A model generated the notes under the pieces. The model ran no database searches. It saw only the letters and a program-made list of their open reading frames with translations, and was not told the origin of the DNA. 64,000 nucleotides of DNA, taken from contig NZ_JAFMPY010000005.1 of NCBI RefSeq assembly GCF_017353515.1, forward strand, positions 124,001 to 188,000, written 5' to 3'. Position numbers and translations under genes: made by a program. Source of the stretch: Jiella sonneratiae (GTDB lineage: Bacteria; Pseudomonadota; Alphaproteobacteria; Rhizobiales; Rhizobiaceae). This document shows positions 36,699 through 45,357 of the stretch, piece after piece. Each line of letters begins with the position of its first letter. Position 1 is the stretch's first letter.

Positions 36699-36733
36699 AA
36701 GAATGCCGGCGGAGGGGCTCCGCCGGCATTCTT
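36699..36733. terminator. Strong intrinsic-type terminator hairpin
   Basis: A perfect 16-bp stem (36699-36714 with 36718-36733) encloses a GGG loop. Its arms begin AAGAATGCC and end GGCATTCTT, so it can act on both strands, for the sugar kinase (plus) and the porin (minus). Confidence 0.8.
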
Positions 36734-36784
36734 CCTCATATCAGACGGCCGAGGGGGTGGGGCCGTCCGATCCGATCGGTGCGC

Positions 36785-36805
36785 ACCGGCCCCGCCGGGG
36801 CCGGT
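36785..36805. terminator. GC-rich hairpin downstream of the porin gene
   Basis: ACCGGCCC and GGGCCGGT form an 8-bp stem with a CGCCG loop, about 40 bp after the minus-strand stop of the outer-membrane protein. It may end that transcript together with the 36699 hairpin. Confidence 0.4.
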
Positions 36806-36841
36806 ACAGTCGCCCGAGCCCCGCCGCAGGCGGCGGAGCGA

Positions 36842-37630
36842 TCAGTTGAAGTGATACGCCGCCTTGGCCCAGACCGTGTGGAAGTCGAGGTCCTTGTCGT
36901 CGTTGCTCTTGAACTCGACGCTGTTGACGCCGTTGCTGCCGCTGACCGTCGCCGAGTTCTTGCCGAGGTTGGTGTAGAGATATTCGACGCCGAAGGAGAG
37001 GTTCTGCGTCGCCATCACGTCGACGCCGCCGCCGACCGTGTAGCCGACCTTGGAGCTGTCGGTGCTGGTATCGAAGTTGTAGCCGGCAAATTCCGAACCC
37101 GCCGCCGTCGACGGCGTCGAGACGTCGGTCTTCACGTCGGCATAGGCAAGACCGCCCGAACCGTAGACGAGGACGTTGTCGAAGGCGTAGCCGAGCCGGC
37201 CGCGCACCGTGCCGAGATAGTCGAGCTTGGTCTGCGACGAGATGTCGGTGCCGCCCGGCGTCGAGTAGGTCGTGTCCTTCTCGCGGTCGATGTAGTTGAA
37301 GTCGGCGGTGGCGCCGAGGACGACGTTGTTGCCGAACTGGTAGTCGTAGCCGATGTTGGCGCCGCCGATGAAGTTGCCGTCCAGGTCGTAGTTGCTGGCG
37401 CCGCCGCCGAGCGTCGCGCTGGTGCCCGGATCGAAATTCGCCTCGCCCTCGTCACCGCCGAAGACGCCGCCGGCCTGCACGCCGAGGCTGAGGCCGGTCC
37501 AGGTCGTGGTCTGGGCGACCGGTTCGATGGCGATCGGGGCGGGTGCCGGCGGCTCCGGCGCAATGATGTCGGCAGCCATCGCCGGGGTTGCGAAGGCGGC
37601 GGTGGCGAGAAGCAGTGCAAAACGCTTCAT
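36842..37630 (-). CDS. Outer-membrane beta-barrel protein, Omp25/Omp31 family
   Basis: This porin-like barrel protein has 262 residues. A cleavable signal peptide (MKRFALLLATAAFATPAMA, cut before ADIIAPEP) precedes a Pro-rich spacer and an eight-strand barrel with alternating aromatic residues (GGANIGYDYQFGNNVVLGAT, RGRLGYAFDNVLVYGSGGLA, FGVEYLYTNLGKNSATVSG), ending in AAYHFN. A clear AAGGAG ribosome-binding site precedes the ATG. Such proteins are abundant structural components of Hyphomicrobiales outer membranes. The 5' region is long and AT-rich, consistent with strong, regulated expression. Confidence 0.9.
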   Translation of the reverse strand: MKRFALLLATAAFATPAMAADIIAPEPPAPAPIAIEPVAQTTTWTGLSLGVQAGGVFGGDEGEANFDPGTSATLGGGASNYDLDGNFIGGANIGYDYQFGNNVVLGATADFNYIDREKDTTYSTPGGTDISSQTKLDYLGTVRGRLGYAFDNVLVYGSGGLAYADVKTDVSTPSTAAGSEFAGYNFDTSTDSSKVGYTVGGGVDVMATQNLSFGVEYLYTNLGKNSATVSGSNGVNSVEFKSNDDKDLDFHTVWAKAAYHFN

Positions 37631-37840
37631 GGGTACTCTCCTTTGTCGCATCTGCGACGACTGGGCAGGGGTGAGACCGCCTGCTCGTGACGGATTCGGA
37701 AGGCTCTGGTCCGAATTCGGCGACGATCCCTGATCAGTTCGGGTGGCTGAATGATGGCAGGAATACGGTCATATTTTCACTGTTGCCCTTTGGCCTCACT
37801 TGGCGCCCGGTCGCGCCGGGAATGGCCGATTCCTCGCCCC

Positions 37841-37884
37841 TAACCCTTCATATTTTCATAAAATTTTTGGTGAATGAAGGATTA
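37841..37884. repeat. AT-rich imperfect palindrome upstream of the porin gene
   Basis: TAACCCTTCAT (37841-37851) pairs with ATGAAGGATTA (37874-37884) with one mismatch around a T/A-rich 22-nt loop. It could be a regulator site or the stem of a small RNA. Confidence 0.45.
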
Positions 37885-38083
37885 AACGAGGAGTTTCATG
37901 GGTTTACGACTATGGCAGAAATGTGGGGACTAAATTCCCATGCGTAAGAGTTAATGCATTGCGGCGATCGACCTTGACGGCCGTGCCGGCGGCCTGTGAA
38001 GGCCGGCAAGCCCCGCGGCGGCGGGGCAGCGGAGCGGCGCGGGGTGCGTTCGCCCGGCACATTGGATTCGTTCGAAACTCTGA

Positions 38084-38113
38084 TTGCCAAGCCGGGGCTT
38101 CGCCCAATATGGT
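38084..38113 (+). promoter_or_regulatory. Candidate promoter of the cytochrome c gene
   Basis: TTGCCA at 38084 and TATGGT at 38108 are 18 bp apart, ending about 55 bp before the ATG. It is a by-eye sigma-70-type match. Confidence 0.35.
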
Positions 38114-38167
38114 CGTCCCAGTGGGTGCTGGACCAACCTCTCCAACATCACACGAAAGGGAGGACAC

Positions 38168-38614
38168 ATGCGTAAGGTCAGTCTCGTCATCGCCGGCACG
38201 GCGCTGCTTTTCGCCGCCGGGGCGGCATCGGCTCAGGACATGGGTGATCCTGCGGCCGGCGAGAAGGTTTTCAACAAGTGCAAGGCCTGCCACGCCATCG
38301 GCGAGGGCGCCAAGAACAAGATCGGCCCCGAACTCAACGGCATCGTCGGCGACAAGCCGGGCGCCGGCCGCGGCGGCTACAGCTTCTCCAAGCCGTTCCA
38401 GGAATGGGCCTCCGACAAGAAGGCCTGGAACGAGGAACTGCTGACGACGTGGATTTCCGATCCGCGCGGCACCGTCAAGGGCACCAAGATGGCCTTTGCC
38501 GGTCTCAAGAAGCCCGACGAGTTGAAGAACGTCATCGCCTATCTGGCGAGCTTCGACGAGCAGGGCGGCAAGCAGGATCCCGTTGAGGCCCTGAAGGCTG
38601 CCGCGGCGAGGTGA
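38168..38614 (+). CDS. Periplasmic class I cytochrome c
   Basis: This small soluble electron carrier has 148 residues. A signal peptide (MRKVSLVIAGTALLFAAGAA, cut after ASA) is followed by a single haem site CKACH, the ENKIGPELNGIVGDKPG-like segment seen here as KNKIGPELNGIVGDK, and an axial Met in KGTKMAFAGLKK. It is of the cytochrome c2/c550 type. Its partner oxidase or dehydrogenase is not in the window. A GGGAGG ribosome-binding site precedes the ATG and a terminator follows. Confidence 0.92.
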   Translation: MRKVSLVIAGTALLFAAGAASAQDMGDPAAGEKVFNKCKACHAIGEGAKNKIGPELNGIVGDKPGAGRGGYSFSKPFQEWASDKKAWNEELLTTWISDPRGTVKGTKMAFAGLKKPDELKNVIAYLASFDEQGGKQDPVEALKAAAAR

Positions 38615-38655
38615 CCGAAGGCCCGGGGCGAACCAGCCGCCGGGCAGCTTTTTAA

Positions 38656-38691
38656 AAAAGGGCGGGCCGCCGGGGGGCGGGCCGCCCTTTT
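38656..38691 (+). terminator. Intrinsic terminator after the cytochrome c gene
   Basis: AAAAGGGCGG pairs with CCGCCCTTTT, with an extended GC-rich inner stem (one mismatch) and a closing T-run. It lies about 40 bp after the stop. Confidence 0.8.
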
Positions 38692-38773
38692 CAATGTCCG
38701 CTCGCCGTCGACGGGTCGGGCGGCCGGGACTTCCGGCGCCGTTCCGCGCCGGCGCCATCCCGTTCGCCGGGCG

Positions 38774-39718
38774 TCAGACGACGCGGCTGATCAGCGGCTC
38801 GCCGCGCAGATGGGCGACGAGGTTGCGCACCACCAGACGGCCCATGGCCGCGCGGGTCTTGTGGGTCGCCGAGCCCTGATGCGGCAGGAGCACGACGTTT
38901 TCGAGGGCGCGCAGGCGCTCCGGCACCTTCGGCTCCTCGGCGAAGACGTCGAGGGCGGCGCCGCCGAGGCCGCCGGTCTCGAGAAGCTCGATCATCGCCG
39001 GTTCGTCGACCAGCGAGCCGCGCGCGACGTTGACGAGCTTGCCCTTCGGCCCGAGCGCCGTCAGCACGGCGCGGTCGACGAGACCCTTGGTCTCGGCCGA
39101 GCCCGGCGCGATCACCACCAGCCAGTCGACGGCGGCGGCCATTTCGGCAAGGTCCGGATAGTGCGGAAAGGGGACGTGCTCCTGCCGCGTGCGGCCGTGA
39201 TAGACCACCTCCATGTGAAAGGCCTGGGCGAGCCGGGCGATCGCCTTGCCGATCCGGCCGAGGCCGAGGATGCCGACGCGGCTGCCGGTGAGTTCGTCGG
39301 TCAGCGCGAACGGCCCTTCCGCCTCCCAGCGCCCCTGCCGCACGTAGCGGTCGGCCTGGGGCAGGCGGTGGGCGAGCGCCAGCATCAGGCCGAGCGTCAC
39401 CTCGGCGACGCAGTCGTTGAGGACGTCGGGCGTATTGGTGACGGCGACGCCGTGCTCCTTCGCCGCCTCGACGTCGACCGCGTCGTAGCCGACGCCGAAG
39501 GAGGCGATCAGCTCCAGCTTCGGCAGCGCCGCGATCATCTCGCGCGAGGCGCCGTGATGGCCGCCCGTCGCGACGAAGCGCGTGGTCGGGGCGAGGCTTT
39601 CAAGCAGCGCCGGCTTGTCCTTCGCCTCGAAATAGCGGTGCAGGGTGAACTCCTTCTCCAGCGCCGCGGTGACGGGCTCGGCGTAGGGGCAGACCTGCAG
39701 GAGATCGGGTTTGGCCAT
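38774..39718 (-). CDS. D-isomer-specific 2-hydroxyacid dehydrogenase
   Basis: This NAD(P)-dependent 2-hydroxyacid dehydrogenase of 314 residues is close to glyoxylate/hydroxypyruvate reductases. The Rossmann motif is VGILGLGRIGKAIARL, the catalytic Arg is in LVNVARGSLVDEP, the Glu in VFAEEPKVP and the His in LLPHQGSATHKTR. It is the last gene of the minus-strand tct unit, 110 bp after tctA. It could reduce glyoxylate or hydroxypyruvate produced by this island, or act in a C1 pathway; which one is not decided by sequence. Confidence 0.9.
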   Translation of the reverse strand: MAKPDLLQVCPYAEPVTAALEKEFTLHRYFEAKDKPALLESLAPTTRFVATGGHHGASREMIAALPKLELIASFGVGYDAVDVEAAKEHGVAVTNTPDVLNDCVAEVTLGLMLALAHRLPQADRYVRQGRWEAEGPFALTDELTGSRVGILGLGRIGKAIARLAQAFHMEVVYHGRTRQEHVPFPHYPDLAEMAAAVDWLVVIAPGSAETKGLVDRAVLTALGPKGKLVNVARGSLVDEPAMIELLETGGLGGAALDVFAEEPKVPERLRALENVVLLPHQGSATHKTRAAMGRLVVRNLVAHLRGEPLISRVV

Positions 39719-39828
39719 GAAAAGACGGTTCCTTCGTGGTTCGGGCGAGCGATCCGGCGGGCCCGCGACGGGCGAGGGCGCTCCGCCGGCCGGCGCCGGA
39801 CGGTGCGGGCACTGCCCTGGACGGCTTG

Positions 39829-41331
39829 TCACGCCGCGGGCACGGCGCCCGGCCGGCCACGGCGAATCGCCAGCATGATAAGCGGGATCGACCAGATGGC
39901 GATGGTGAAGATCCCGAGACCGGCGGCGATCGGCCGTTCGAAGAAGGCGAGGAAGCTGCCGTCGGCCTTGATCATCGAGGTGACGAAGTTCTGCTCCAGC
40001 ATCGGGCCGAGGACGAGGCCGAGGATCGCCGGGGCGATCGGAATGTCGTTCTCCTCCATCAGGAAGCCGACGATGCCGAAGACCAGCATCAGGACGATGC
40101 CGAAGGGCGAGTTGTTGATGGCGAAGGAGCCGACGATGCAGAACATCAGGATGATCGGCATCAGCACGCGGGCCGGAATCGACAGGATGGTGCGGGCGGC
40201 CTTGATCGCCACCCAGCCGAAGGGCAGCATGATGAGATTGGCGAGAAAGAAGACGATGAACACCGCATAGATCAGCTGTGGCTGGTTGATGAAGATCGTC
40301 GGTCCCGGATTGAGGCCCTTCACATAGAGGACACCGATGACGATGGCGGTGATCGAATCCCCGGGAATGCCGAAGACGAGGGCGGGGATCCAGGCGCCGC
40401 TGACGGCGCCGTTGTTCGAGGCGCCCGCCTCGACGATGCCCTCGACGTGGCCGGTGCCGAACTTCTCCTTCTGGCGGGAGAACTTCTTGGAGATCGCATA
40501 GGAAATCCATGCGGCGATGTCGGCGCCCGCACCCGGCAGCGCGCCGATCGCCGTGCCGGTGATGCTGCCGCGCAGCGCCTGCAGCGGATAGCGCCGCATG
40601 TTGTCGAGCTGGCGGGTGAAGATGCCGGCGCGGCCGCCCTTTTCCACCGCCGGCATGTCGGCGCCGGCGGCGACCGAGCGCAGCACCTCGGAAATGGCGA
40701 AGAGGCCGATCATCGCCGGGATGAACTGGATGCCGGCGAGCAGCTCGACATTGCCGAAGGTGTAGCGCGGCTGGCCGGCCGGATTGTCGATGCCGACGGT
40801 GGCGGCGAAGAGGCCGATGATCAGCGAGATCATGCCGCGCGGCACCGAGCCCGGCGAGACGAAGATCGCGCAGGAGAGGCCGAGCACCACCAGCCAGAAA
40901 TATTCGAAGGACGAGAATTTCAGCGCGATGTCGGCGAGGATCGGCGAGGCGGTGACGAGGACGATGGTGCCGAAGATGCCGCCGATCGCCGAAAACACCA
41001 GCGAGGCGCCGAGCGCTTCCTCCGAGCGGCCCGAGCGGGTCATCCGGTAGGCGTCCTCGACATAGGCGGCGCTCGCCGGCGTGCCGGGCATTCTGAGGAG
41101 CGAGCCCGGAATGTCGCCGGCGAAGATCGCCATCGCCGTCGCCGTGACGATCGCGGCGATCGCCGGCACCGGCTCCATGAAGAAGGTGACCGGCACGAGC
41201 AGCGCCGTCGCCATCGTCGCCGTGAGGCCGGGAATCGCCCCGACGAACATGCCGAAGGCCGCCGAGGCGGCGATGACCATCAGCACATAGGGCTGGAAGA
41301 CGAGGGCGAAGGCTTCGGAGACGACGGACAT
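39829..41331 (-). CDS. tctA: Tripartite tricarboxylate transporter, large permease TctA
   Basis: TctA is the large inner-membrane subunit (500 residues, about 11-12 helices) of a secondary transporter that uses a periplasmic binding protein. Family marks are GAIPGLTATMATALLVPVTF, IFAGDIPGSLLRMPGTPASA and the repeated GALPGAGADIAAWISYAISK half. It lies eight bases after tctB and is co-transcribed. The substrate is a carboxylate, probably a sugar acid given the surrounding enzymes. Confidence 0.94.
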   Translation of the reverse strand: MSVVSEAFALVFQPYVLMVIAASAAFGMFVGAIPGLTATMATALLVPVTFFMEPVPAIAAIVTATAMAIFAGDIPGSLLRMPGTPASAAYVEDAYRMTRSGRSEEALGASLVFSAIGGIFGTIVLVTASPILADIALKFSSFEYFWLVVLGLSCAIFVSPGSVPRGMISLIIGLFAATVGIDNPAGQPRYTFGNVELLAGIQFIPAMIGLFAISEVLRSVAAGADMPAVEKGGRAGIFTRQLDNMRRYPLQALRGSITGTAIGALPGAGADIAAWISYAISKKFSRQKEKFGTGHVEGIVEAGASNNGAVSGAWIPALVFGIPGDSITAIVIGVLYVKGLNPGPTIFINQPQLIYAVFIVFFLANLIMLPFGWVAIKAARTILSIPARVLMPIILMFCIVGSFAINNSPFGIVLMLVFGIVGFLMEENDIPIAPAILGLVLGPMLEQNFVTSMIKADGSFLAFFERPIAAGLGIFTIAIWSIPLIMLAIRRGRPGAVPAA

Positions 41332-41339
41332 CGATCGGC

Positions 41340-41813
41340 CTACCAGAGGAAACCGAGGAATTCGCTGCGCGGCAGCGGCACCAAAAGCAGTCGGCCGAAG
41401 GCCTGCTGGATGACGACGCAGGCGACGACCGAGACGAGGAGGGCGGTCAGCGGCCGGGTGCGCAGCGTCAGCATCAGGACGACCATGACGACCAGCGAGG
41501 CCGGCACGAAGCCGATCGCCGGCGCCGCGACGATGTAGAAGACGATCAGCGCCAGCGCCACGGCGACCGAGACAAGCGACCGCCGCGAGCGGACCCAGGC
41601 GGCGAGTTCGAGCCGCGGCATGCGCGTCCCGGCGATCGCTGCCTTGGCGATCATGAACAGGCCGAGGCAGCCGGCGAAGATTGCGATCGCCCGGGGCATC
41701 GTCCCGGCACCGTAGGACTGGCCGGGGATGTCGGTGAAGCCGAGGGCCGACACCCAGATCGCGACGCCGCCGCAAAACACCAGCAGGCCGAGGAGGAGAT
41801 CGTTGAATTTCAT
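41340..41813 (-). CDS. tctB: Tripartite tricarboxylate transporter, small permease TctB
   Basis: TctB is the small four-helix permease subunit, 157 residues. The chain starts MKFNDLLLGLLVFCGGVAIW and has hydrophobic segments at about 7-27, 42-60, 80-100 and 105-140. TctB sequences are poorly conserved; the assignment rests on size, topology and position between tctC and tctA. A palindromic repeat separates it from tctC. Confidence 0.87.
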   Translation of the reverse strand: MKFNDLLLGLLVFCGGVAIWVSALGFTDIPGQSYGAGTMPRAIAIFAGCLGLFMIAKAAIAGTRMPRLELAAWVRSRRSLVSVAVALALIVFYIVAAPAIGFVPASLVVMVVLMLTLRTRPLTALLVSVVACVVIQQAFGRLLLVPLPRSEFLGFLW

Positions 41814-42123
41814 CGGATTTCGTCCGTGGCTGCGGCGTGATCGACAAGCTCGCTCAGGAGGTCTCGGCGAGGCACCCCCTCTGCCTGCCGGAATCTCCCC
41901 CGCAAGGGGAGAGATCAGTCGCTCGATCGAAGCCAGCGCCCCGGAATCGAGCTATTCCGGTCTCGATGCGACGTCGAACCATCGGCGAGACGCAGGCGAA
42001 AGAGTCGATCTCCCCCCTTGCGGGGGAGATGTCCGGCAGGACGAAGGGGGGTGCCTGTCGCAATCGCCCGAGACGACCGCCGGAAAAGCGAGGCGCCCGA
42101 AGGCGCCCCGCCGCATCGGCCCT
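41814..42123. other. Intergenic region tctB-tctC occupied by a palindromic element
   Basis: The 310 bp between tctC and tctB hold repeat copy C (41874-42052) and nothing else recognisable. Since both genes are needed for one transporter, the element probably sits within the transcript and could form a strong structure in the mRNA. Confidence 0.7.
41874..42052. repeat. Palindromic element, copy C
   Basis: Arms at 41874-41916 and 42007-42052 are inverted relative to each other and match copies A, B and D. The inner 90 bp are unrelated to the other copies apart from short stretches near the arms. Confidence 0.92.
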
Positions 42124-43110
42124 CTACTGCTTGGCGAGCCCGGCCTTCTGCATGACCTCGCCGAGCGACTTGTCGTCCTCGGCGACGATCTTCGTCGCCT
42201 CGTCGCCGGCCGCCCAGCGCACGCCGAAGCCGCGCTCCTTCATGAAGCTCTGATACTCTTCGGAATCATAGGCCTTCTTGACGGCGTCCTCGAGCTTGGC
42301 CCTGACGTCGTCCGGCAGCCCGTCCGGCGCGACCACCGCCCGCCAGACCGCCAGCGTCCAGTCCGAGCCGGTTGCTTCCTTGAGGGTCGGAACGTCGGGG
42401 AACAGCGCCTGGCGGTCGTCGGACATCGAGGCGAGGGGACGGACCTTGTCCGCCTCGATCATCGAGCGGCCCTCGGCGAGCGAGGAGGGCACGATGTCGA
42501 CCCCGCCCGCGACCATGTCGGTGATGCCGGCGGCAGCGCCCTGGCTCGGCACGAAGGTGACCTGGTCCGGCGGCAGGCCTTCCGAAAGCATCCAGCCGGC
42601 GAGGCCGAGATGCCAGATGCCGCCCTGGCCGGTGCCCGACGCCTTGAAGGTGCCCTTCGGCTCGGACTTGATCTTCTCGAGCAGCTGCTTGGCGGTCTCG
42701 TAGTCGGAATCGGCCGAGACCATCACGCCGCCCGGATCGGCATTGACCAAGGCGAGGATGTCGTAGTCCTTGTAGGTGAGGTCGGTCAGGCCCTGCCAGT
42801 GCATCATGTCGATCTCGATCGTCATGATGCCGAGGGTGTAGCCGTCCGGCTCGGCATTGGCGATGGCGCTGTGGCCGACGACGCCCGACCCGCCGGTCCG
42901 GTTGACGACGTTCACCGGCTGGCCGAGCACCTCCTGCAGCTGCGAGGCGATGACGCGGCCCACCGCATCGGTGCCGCCGCCCGCGCCCCAGGGCACGATC
43001 ATCTGGATCGGCCGGCTCGGATAGTCGTCGGCGGCCCGGGCCGGCGCCGCGAACGCGGCGGCGGCGAGGGCGAGCGCCGCGCTGGCGGCAAGAAGCGAAC
43101 GTCTGTGCAT
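42124..43110 (-). CDS. tctC: Tripartite tricarboxylate transporter substrate-binding protein TctC
   Basis: This periplasmic solute-binding protein of the TctC/Bug family has 328 residues. A signal peptide (MHRRSLLAASAALALAAAAF, cut near ARA) leads to DDYPSRPIQMIVPWGAGGGT, the family's N-terminal motif with its carboxylate-binding loop. The VNRTGGSGVVGHSAIANAEP segment and the conserved Asp loop follow. It is first in the tctC-tctB-tctA order. A GTATAC palindrome about 150 bp upstream is a likely operator. Confidence 0.93.
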   Translation of the reverse strand: MHRRSLLAASAALALAAAAFAAPARAADDYPSRPIQMIVPWGAGGGTDAVGRVIASQLQEVLGQPVNVVNRTGGSGVVGHSAIANAEPDGYTLGIMTIEIDMMHWQGLTDLTYKDYDILALVNADPGGVMVSADSDYETAKQLLEKIKSEPKGTFKASGTGQGGIWHLGLAGWMLSEGLPPDQVTFVPSQGAAAGITDMVAGGVDIVPSSLAEGRSMIEADKVRPLASMSDDRQALFPDVPTLKEATGSDWTLAVWRAVVAPDGLPDDVRAKLEDAVKKAYDSEEYQSFMKERGFGVRWAAGDEATKIVAEDDKSLGEVMQKAGLAKQ

Positions 43111-43258
43111 GATGCGGTTTCCTCCCGATGGTGGCCGATCGCCGCCCCGAGCGACCTTGGTCCCTGCGGTGACCCCCGCGCCTCCCAGCGGCGGGCGCCC
43201 GGCCGAAGCCGGCGACGATGCAATTCCGCCGGCACTATTCCGGCCGGGACCTGAACTG

Positions 43259-43274
43259 TCAACGTATACGTCTC
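43259..43274. promoter_or_regulatory. Candidate GntR operator upstream of tctC
   Basis: The palindrome ACGTATACGT at 43262-43271 lies in TCAACGTATACGTCTC. It is almost identical to the site at 45443-45458 and shares GTATACGTC with the one at 51636-51651. GTATAC-centred sites are typical of GntR/FCD regulators, and one is encoded at 45491-46294. Confidence 0.7.
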
Positions 43275-43398
43275 AAATCACTCGCTGTGACTTATCGTTC
43301 GCGACGCTTGCGACCGGACAGTTCCGGCAATCGCGACAGGGCGTCCGAAGGCGCCGCGTCGTTGATGCATCGGCCGGCCGTCGGCCGGGGCGGGACCG

Positions 43399-44247
43399 TC
43401 ACGGCCGGGCGGCGACGACCGTCTGCTTCTGTTCGCCGAGCCCGTCGATGCCGAGGGTCATGACGTCGCCGACCTTCAGATATTGCGGCGGCTTCATGCC
43501 CATGCCGACGCCCGGGGGCGTGCCGGTGGTGATGACGTCGCCCGGCATCAGCGTCATGTACTGCGAGACGTAGGAGACGAGATGCGGCAGGTTGAAGATC
43601 AGCGTCGAGGAATTGCCGGTCTGGCGGCGCTCACCGTTGACGTCGAGCCACATGCCGAGATCGTGCGGATCGGCGACCTCGTCGCGGGTCACCAGCCAGG
43701 GGCCGAGCGGCCCGAAGGTGTCGTGGCTCTTGCCCTTGGTCCACTGGCCCTGGCGCTTGGTCTGGAAGGTCCGCTCGGAAACGTCGTTCATCACCGCAAA
43801 GCCGGCGACGTAGTCCATCGCCTCGGACTGCGAGACGTATTTCGCCCGCGAGCCGACGATCACCGCAAGCTCGACCTCCCAGTCGAGGGCGTCGGAGCCG
43901 CGCGGCTGCTCGACGTCGTCGTTCGGCCCGCAGAGCGCGTTGATCTGCTTGGTGAAGATGATCGGCTCGGTCGGCGGCTGGGCGCCGGTCTCGGCCGCAT
44001 GGTCGGAATAGTTGAGGCCGATGCACAGGATCTTCGAGACGCCGGCGACCGGCGCGCCGTAGCGCGGATTTCCCTCGACCAGCGGCAGCGAGGCCGGGTC
44101 GATCGCCTTCAGCGCCTGCAGGCCCTTCGGCGAGAGGACGTCGCCTGAAATGTCGGCGACATGGCCGGAGAGATCGCGGATCCTGCCTTCGGCATCGATC
44201 ATGCCGGGCTTTTCCTGGCCGAGCGGGCCGGTGCGTACGAGTTTCAT
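43399..44247 (-). CDS. Fumarylacetoacetate hydrolase family protein, probable diketo-acid hydrolase
   Basis: This FAH-fold enzyme of 282 residues has the core motifs ILCIGLNYSDHAAETG, IIFTKQINALCGPNDDVEQP, DWEVELAVIVGSRAKYVS (metal-binding Glu pair), KSHDTFGPLGPWLVT and PGDVITTGTPPGVGMGMKPP. Family members in sugar-acid routes hydrolyse 2,4-diketo-3-deoxy acids to pyruvate plus a 2-hydroxyacid; others are annotated as ureidoglycolate lyase. The flanking SDR and IlvD dehydratase favour the diketo-acid role. It follows the SDR at 44599 on the same strand, about 350 bp away with a long inverted repeat between. Confidence 0.88.
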   Translation of the reverse strand: MKLVRTGPLGQEKPGMIDAEGRIRDLSGHVADISGDVLSPKGLQALKAIDPASLPLVEGNPRYGAPVAGVSKILCIGLNYSDHAAETGAQPPTEPIIFTKQINALCGPNDDVEQPRGSDALDWEVELAVIVGSRAKYVSQSEAMDYVAGFAVMNDVSERTFQTKRQGQWTKGKSHDTFGPLGPWLVTRDEVADPHDLGMWLDVNGERRQTGNSSTLIFNLPHLVSYVSQYMTLMPGDVITTGTPPGVGMGMKPPQYLKVGDVMTLGIDGLGEQKQTVVAARP

Positions 44248-44598
44248 GGTGTCCTTTCGGGGGTGATGGGTTGGGGGAAGTGTCGGTCAGGATGCACTTG
44301 CGCGTGGGTGAGGGGGGTGAGCGTGAAGCGTCGTCATTCTCGGGCCCCGTCCCGAGAATCCAGGGGCGGTTGCCGCAGCATTCACCGCTTCCGCTCCCTG
44401 CTGCTGGAGCCGATCGTGCCCGACGATCTCTGGATTCTCGGGACGGGGCCCGAGAATGACGAAGCGTTGAGGCTGACGCCTCGCTTTTCTGCGCCTCGCT
44501 GGGTCGAAACAGGCATCTGCGCCATCGCGCTGCGGCGGGGCCTTGTCCTCCGACCCCACGGTCTGAACGACGCTCTCCGCCACGACGCAACCATCGCC
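44248..44598. other. Intergenic region carrying a long perfect inverted repeat
   Basis: These 351 bp separate the FAH gene from the SDR upstream of it on the same strand. Apart from the inverted repeat at 44331-44461 nothing coding was found. Confidence 0.65.
44331..44461. repeat. Perfect 32-bp inverted repeat, REP-like pair
   Basis: Bases 44331-44362 and 44430-44461 are exact reverse complements, separated by 67 bp. Complementarity extends a few bases further outward with one mismatch. Each arm is itself a palindrome (ATTCTCGGG / CCCGAGAAT). The outer CTTCGTCAT resembles the end of the repeat at 48775, suggesting a related family. Confidence 0.9.
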
Positions 44599-45357
44599 TC
44601 AATACACCGCGCGGCCGCCGGAAATGTCGAAGACGGCGCCGGTCGAGAACGAGCAGTCCTCCGAGGCGAGCCAGGCGATCATCGCCGCGACCTCCCGCGG
44701 CTCGAGGAACCGGTTCATCGGGATCTTCGACAGCATGTAGTCGATGTGCTCCTGGCTCATCTGGTCGAAGATCTGGGTGCGCGCCGCCGCCGGCGTGATG
44801 CAGTTGACGAGGACGTTCGAGCCGGCGAGCTCCTTGCCGAGCGACTTGGTGAGGCCGATCAGCCCGGCCTTCGAGGCGGAATAGTGCGAGGCGTTGGGAT
44901 TGCCCTCCTTGCCGGCGATCGAGGCGACGTTGACGATCCGCCCGTAGCCGGCCTCGATCATCGAGGGCACCAGGGCGCGGGCAGTCAGATAGGGCCCGAC
45001 GAGATTGACCTCGACGGTCTTGCGCCAGACGGAGGGATCGAGCTCCCAGGTCTTGCCGTTGCCGCCGGTGATCCCGGCATTGTTGACGAGGATGTCGACC
45101 GCACCGCCCGCGAGCGCCGCGACGGCGGCGGCGCCGACCGACGTCTCGTCGGTGAGTTCGACGACGGTGCCGAGGGCCTTGCCGCCTCCGGCGGTTTCGG
45201 CAAGGCCGGCGACCGCCTCCTCGATCGCCGCGGCGTCGACGTCCCAGAGGATCACCGAGGCGCCGCTTTCGATCAGCCGCTCGGCCGTCGCGAGGCCGAT
45301 GCCGCGGGCGCCGCCCGTGACGACGGCCCGCCGGCCGGAAAGATCGATCCGGTTCAT
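44599..45357 (-). CDS. SDR family oxidoreductase (2-keto-3-deoxy acid dehydrogenase-like)
   Basis: This classical SDR of 252 residues has the cofactor motif AVVTGGARGIGLATAERL, LVNNAGITGGNGKTWELD, the catalytic Ser in VNVASIAGKEGNPN and HYSASKAGLIGLTKSLGKEL. Its ending is SFSTGAVFDISGGRAVY. Position beside an FAH hydrolase fits oxidation of a 2-keto-3-deoxy sugar acid at C4, as in L-rhamnonate and L-fuconate routes, but this is inference. A GTATAC operator-like site lies about 90 bp upstream. Confidence 0.87.
   Translation of the reverse strand: MNRIDLSGRRAVVTGGARGIGLATAERLIESGASVILWDVDAAAIEEAVAGLAETAGGGKALGTVVELTDETSVGAAAVAALAGGAVDILVNNAGITGGNGKTWELDPSVWRKTVEVNLVGPYLTARALVPSMIEAGYGRIVNVASIAGKEGNPNASHYSASKAGLIGLTKSLGKELAGSNVLVNCITPAAARTQIFDQMSQEHIDYMLSKIPMNRFLEPREVAAMIAWLASEDCSFSTGAVFDISGGRAVY

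Larger units (their letters stand above)
37631..38167. other. AT-rich divergent intergenic region between the porin and cytochrome genes
   Basis: These 537 bp separate divergent genes and include the most AT-rich stretch in the window (37845-37965). They contain an imperfect palindrome at 37841-37884 and a candidate cytochrome promoter at 38084. A short plus-strand frame (37687-37947) has no coding character. A small RNA or nucleoid-protein site would fit but is not shown. Confidence 0.6.

Noticed and set aside
37687-37947. 86-codon plus-strand frame in the porin-cytochrome intergenic region
   Set aside because: No ribosome-binding site, no family similarity, and a composition that follows the AT-rich regulatory DNA.
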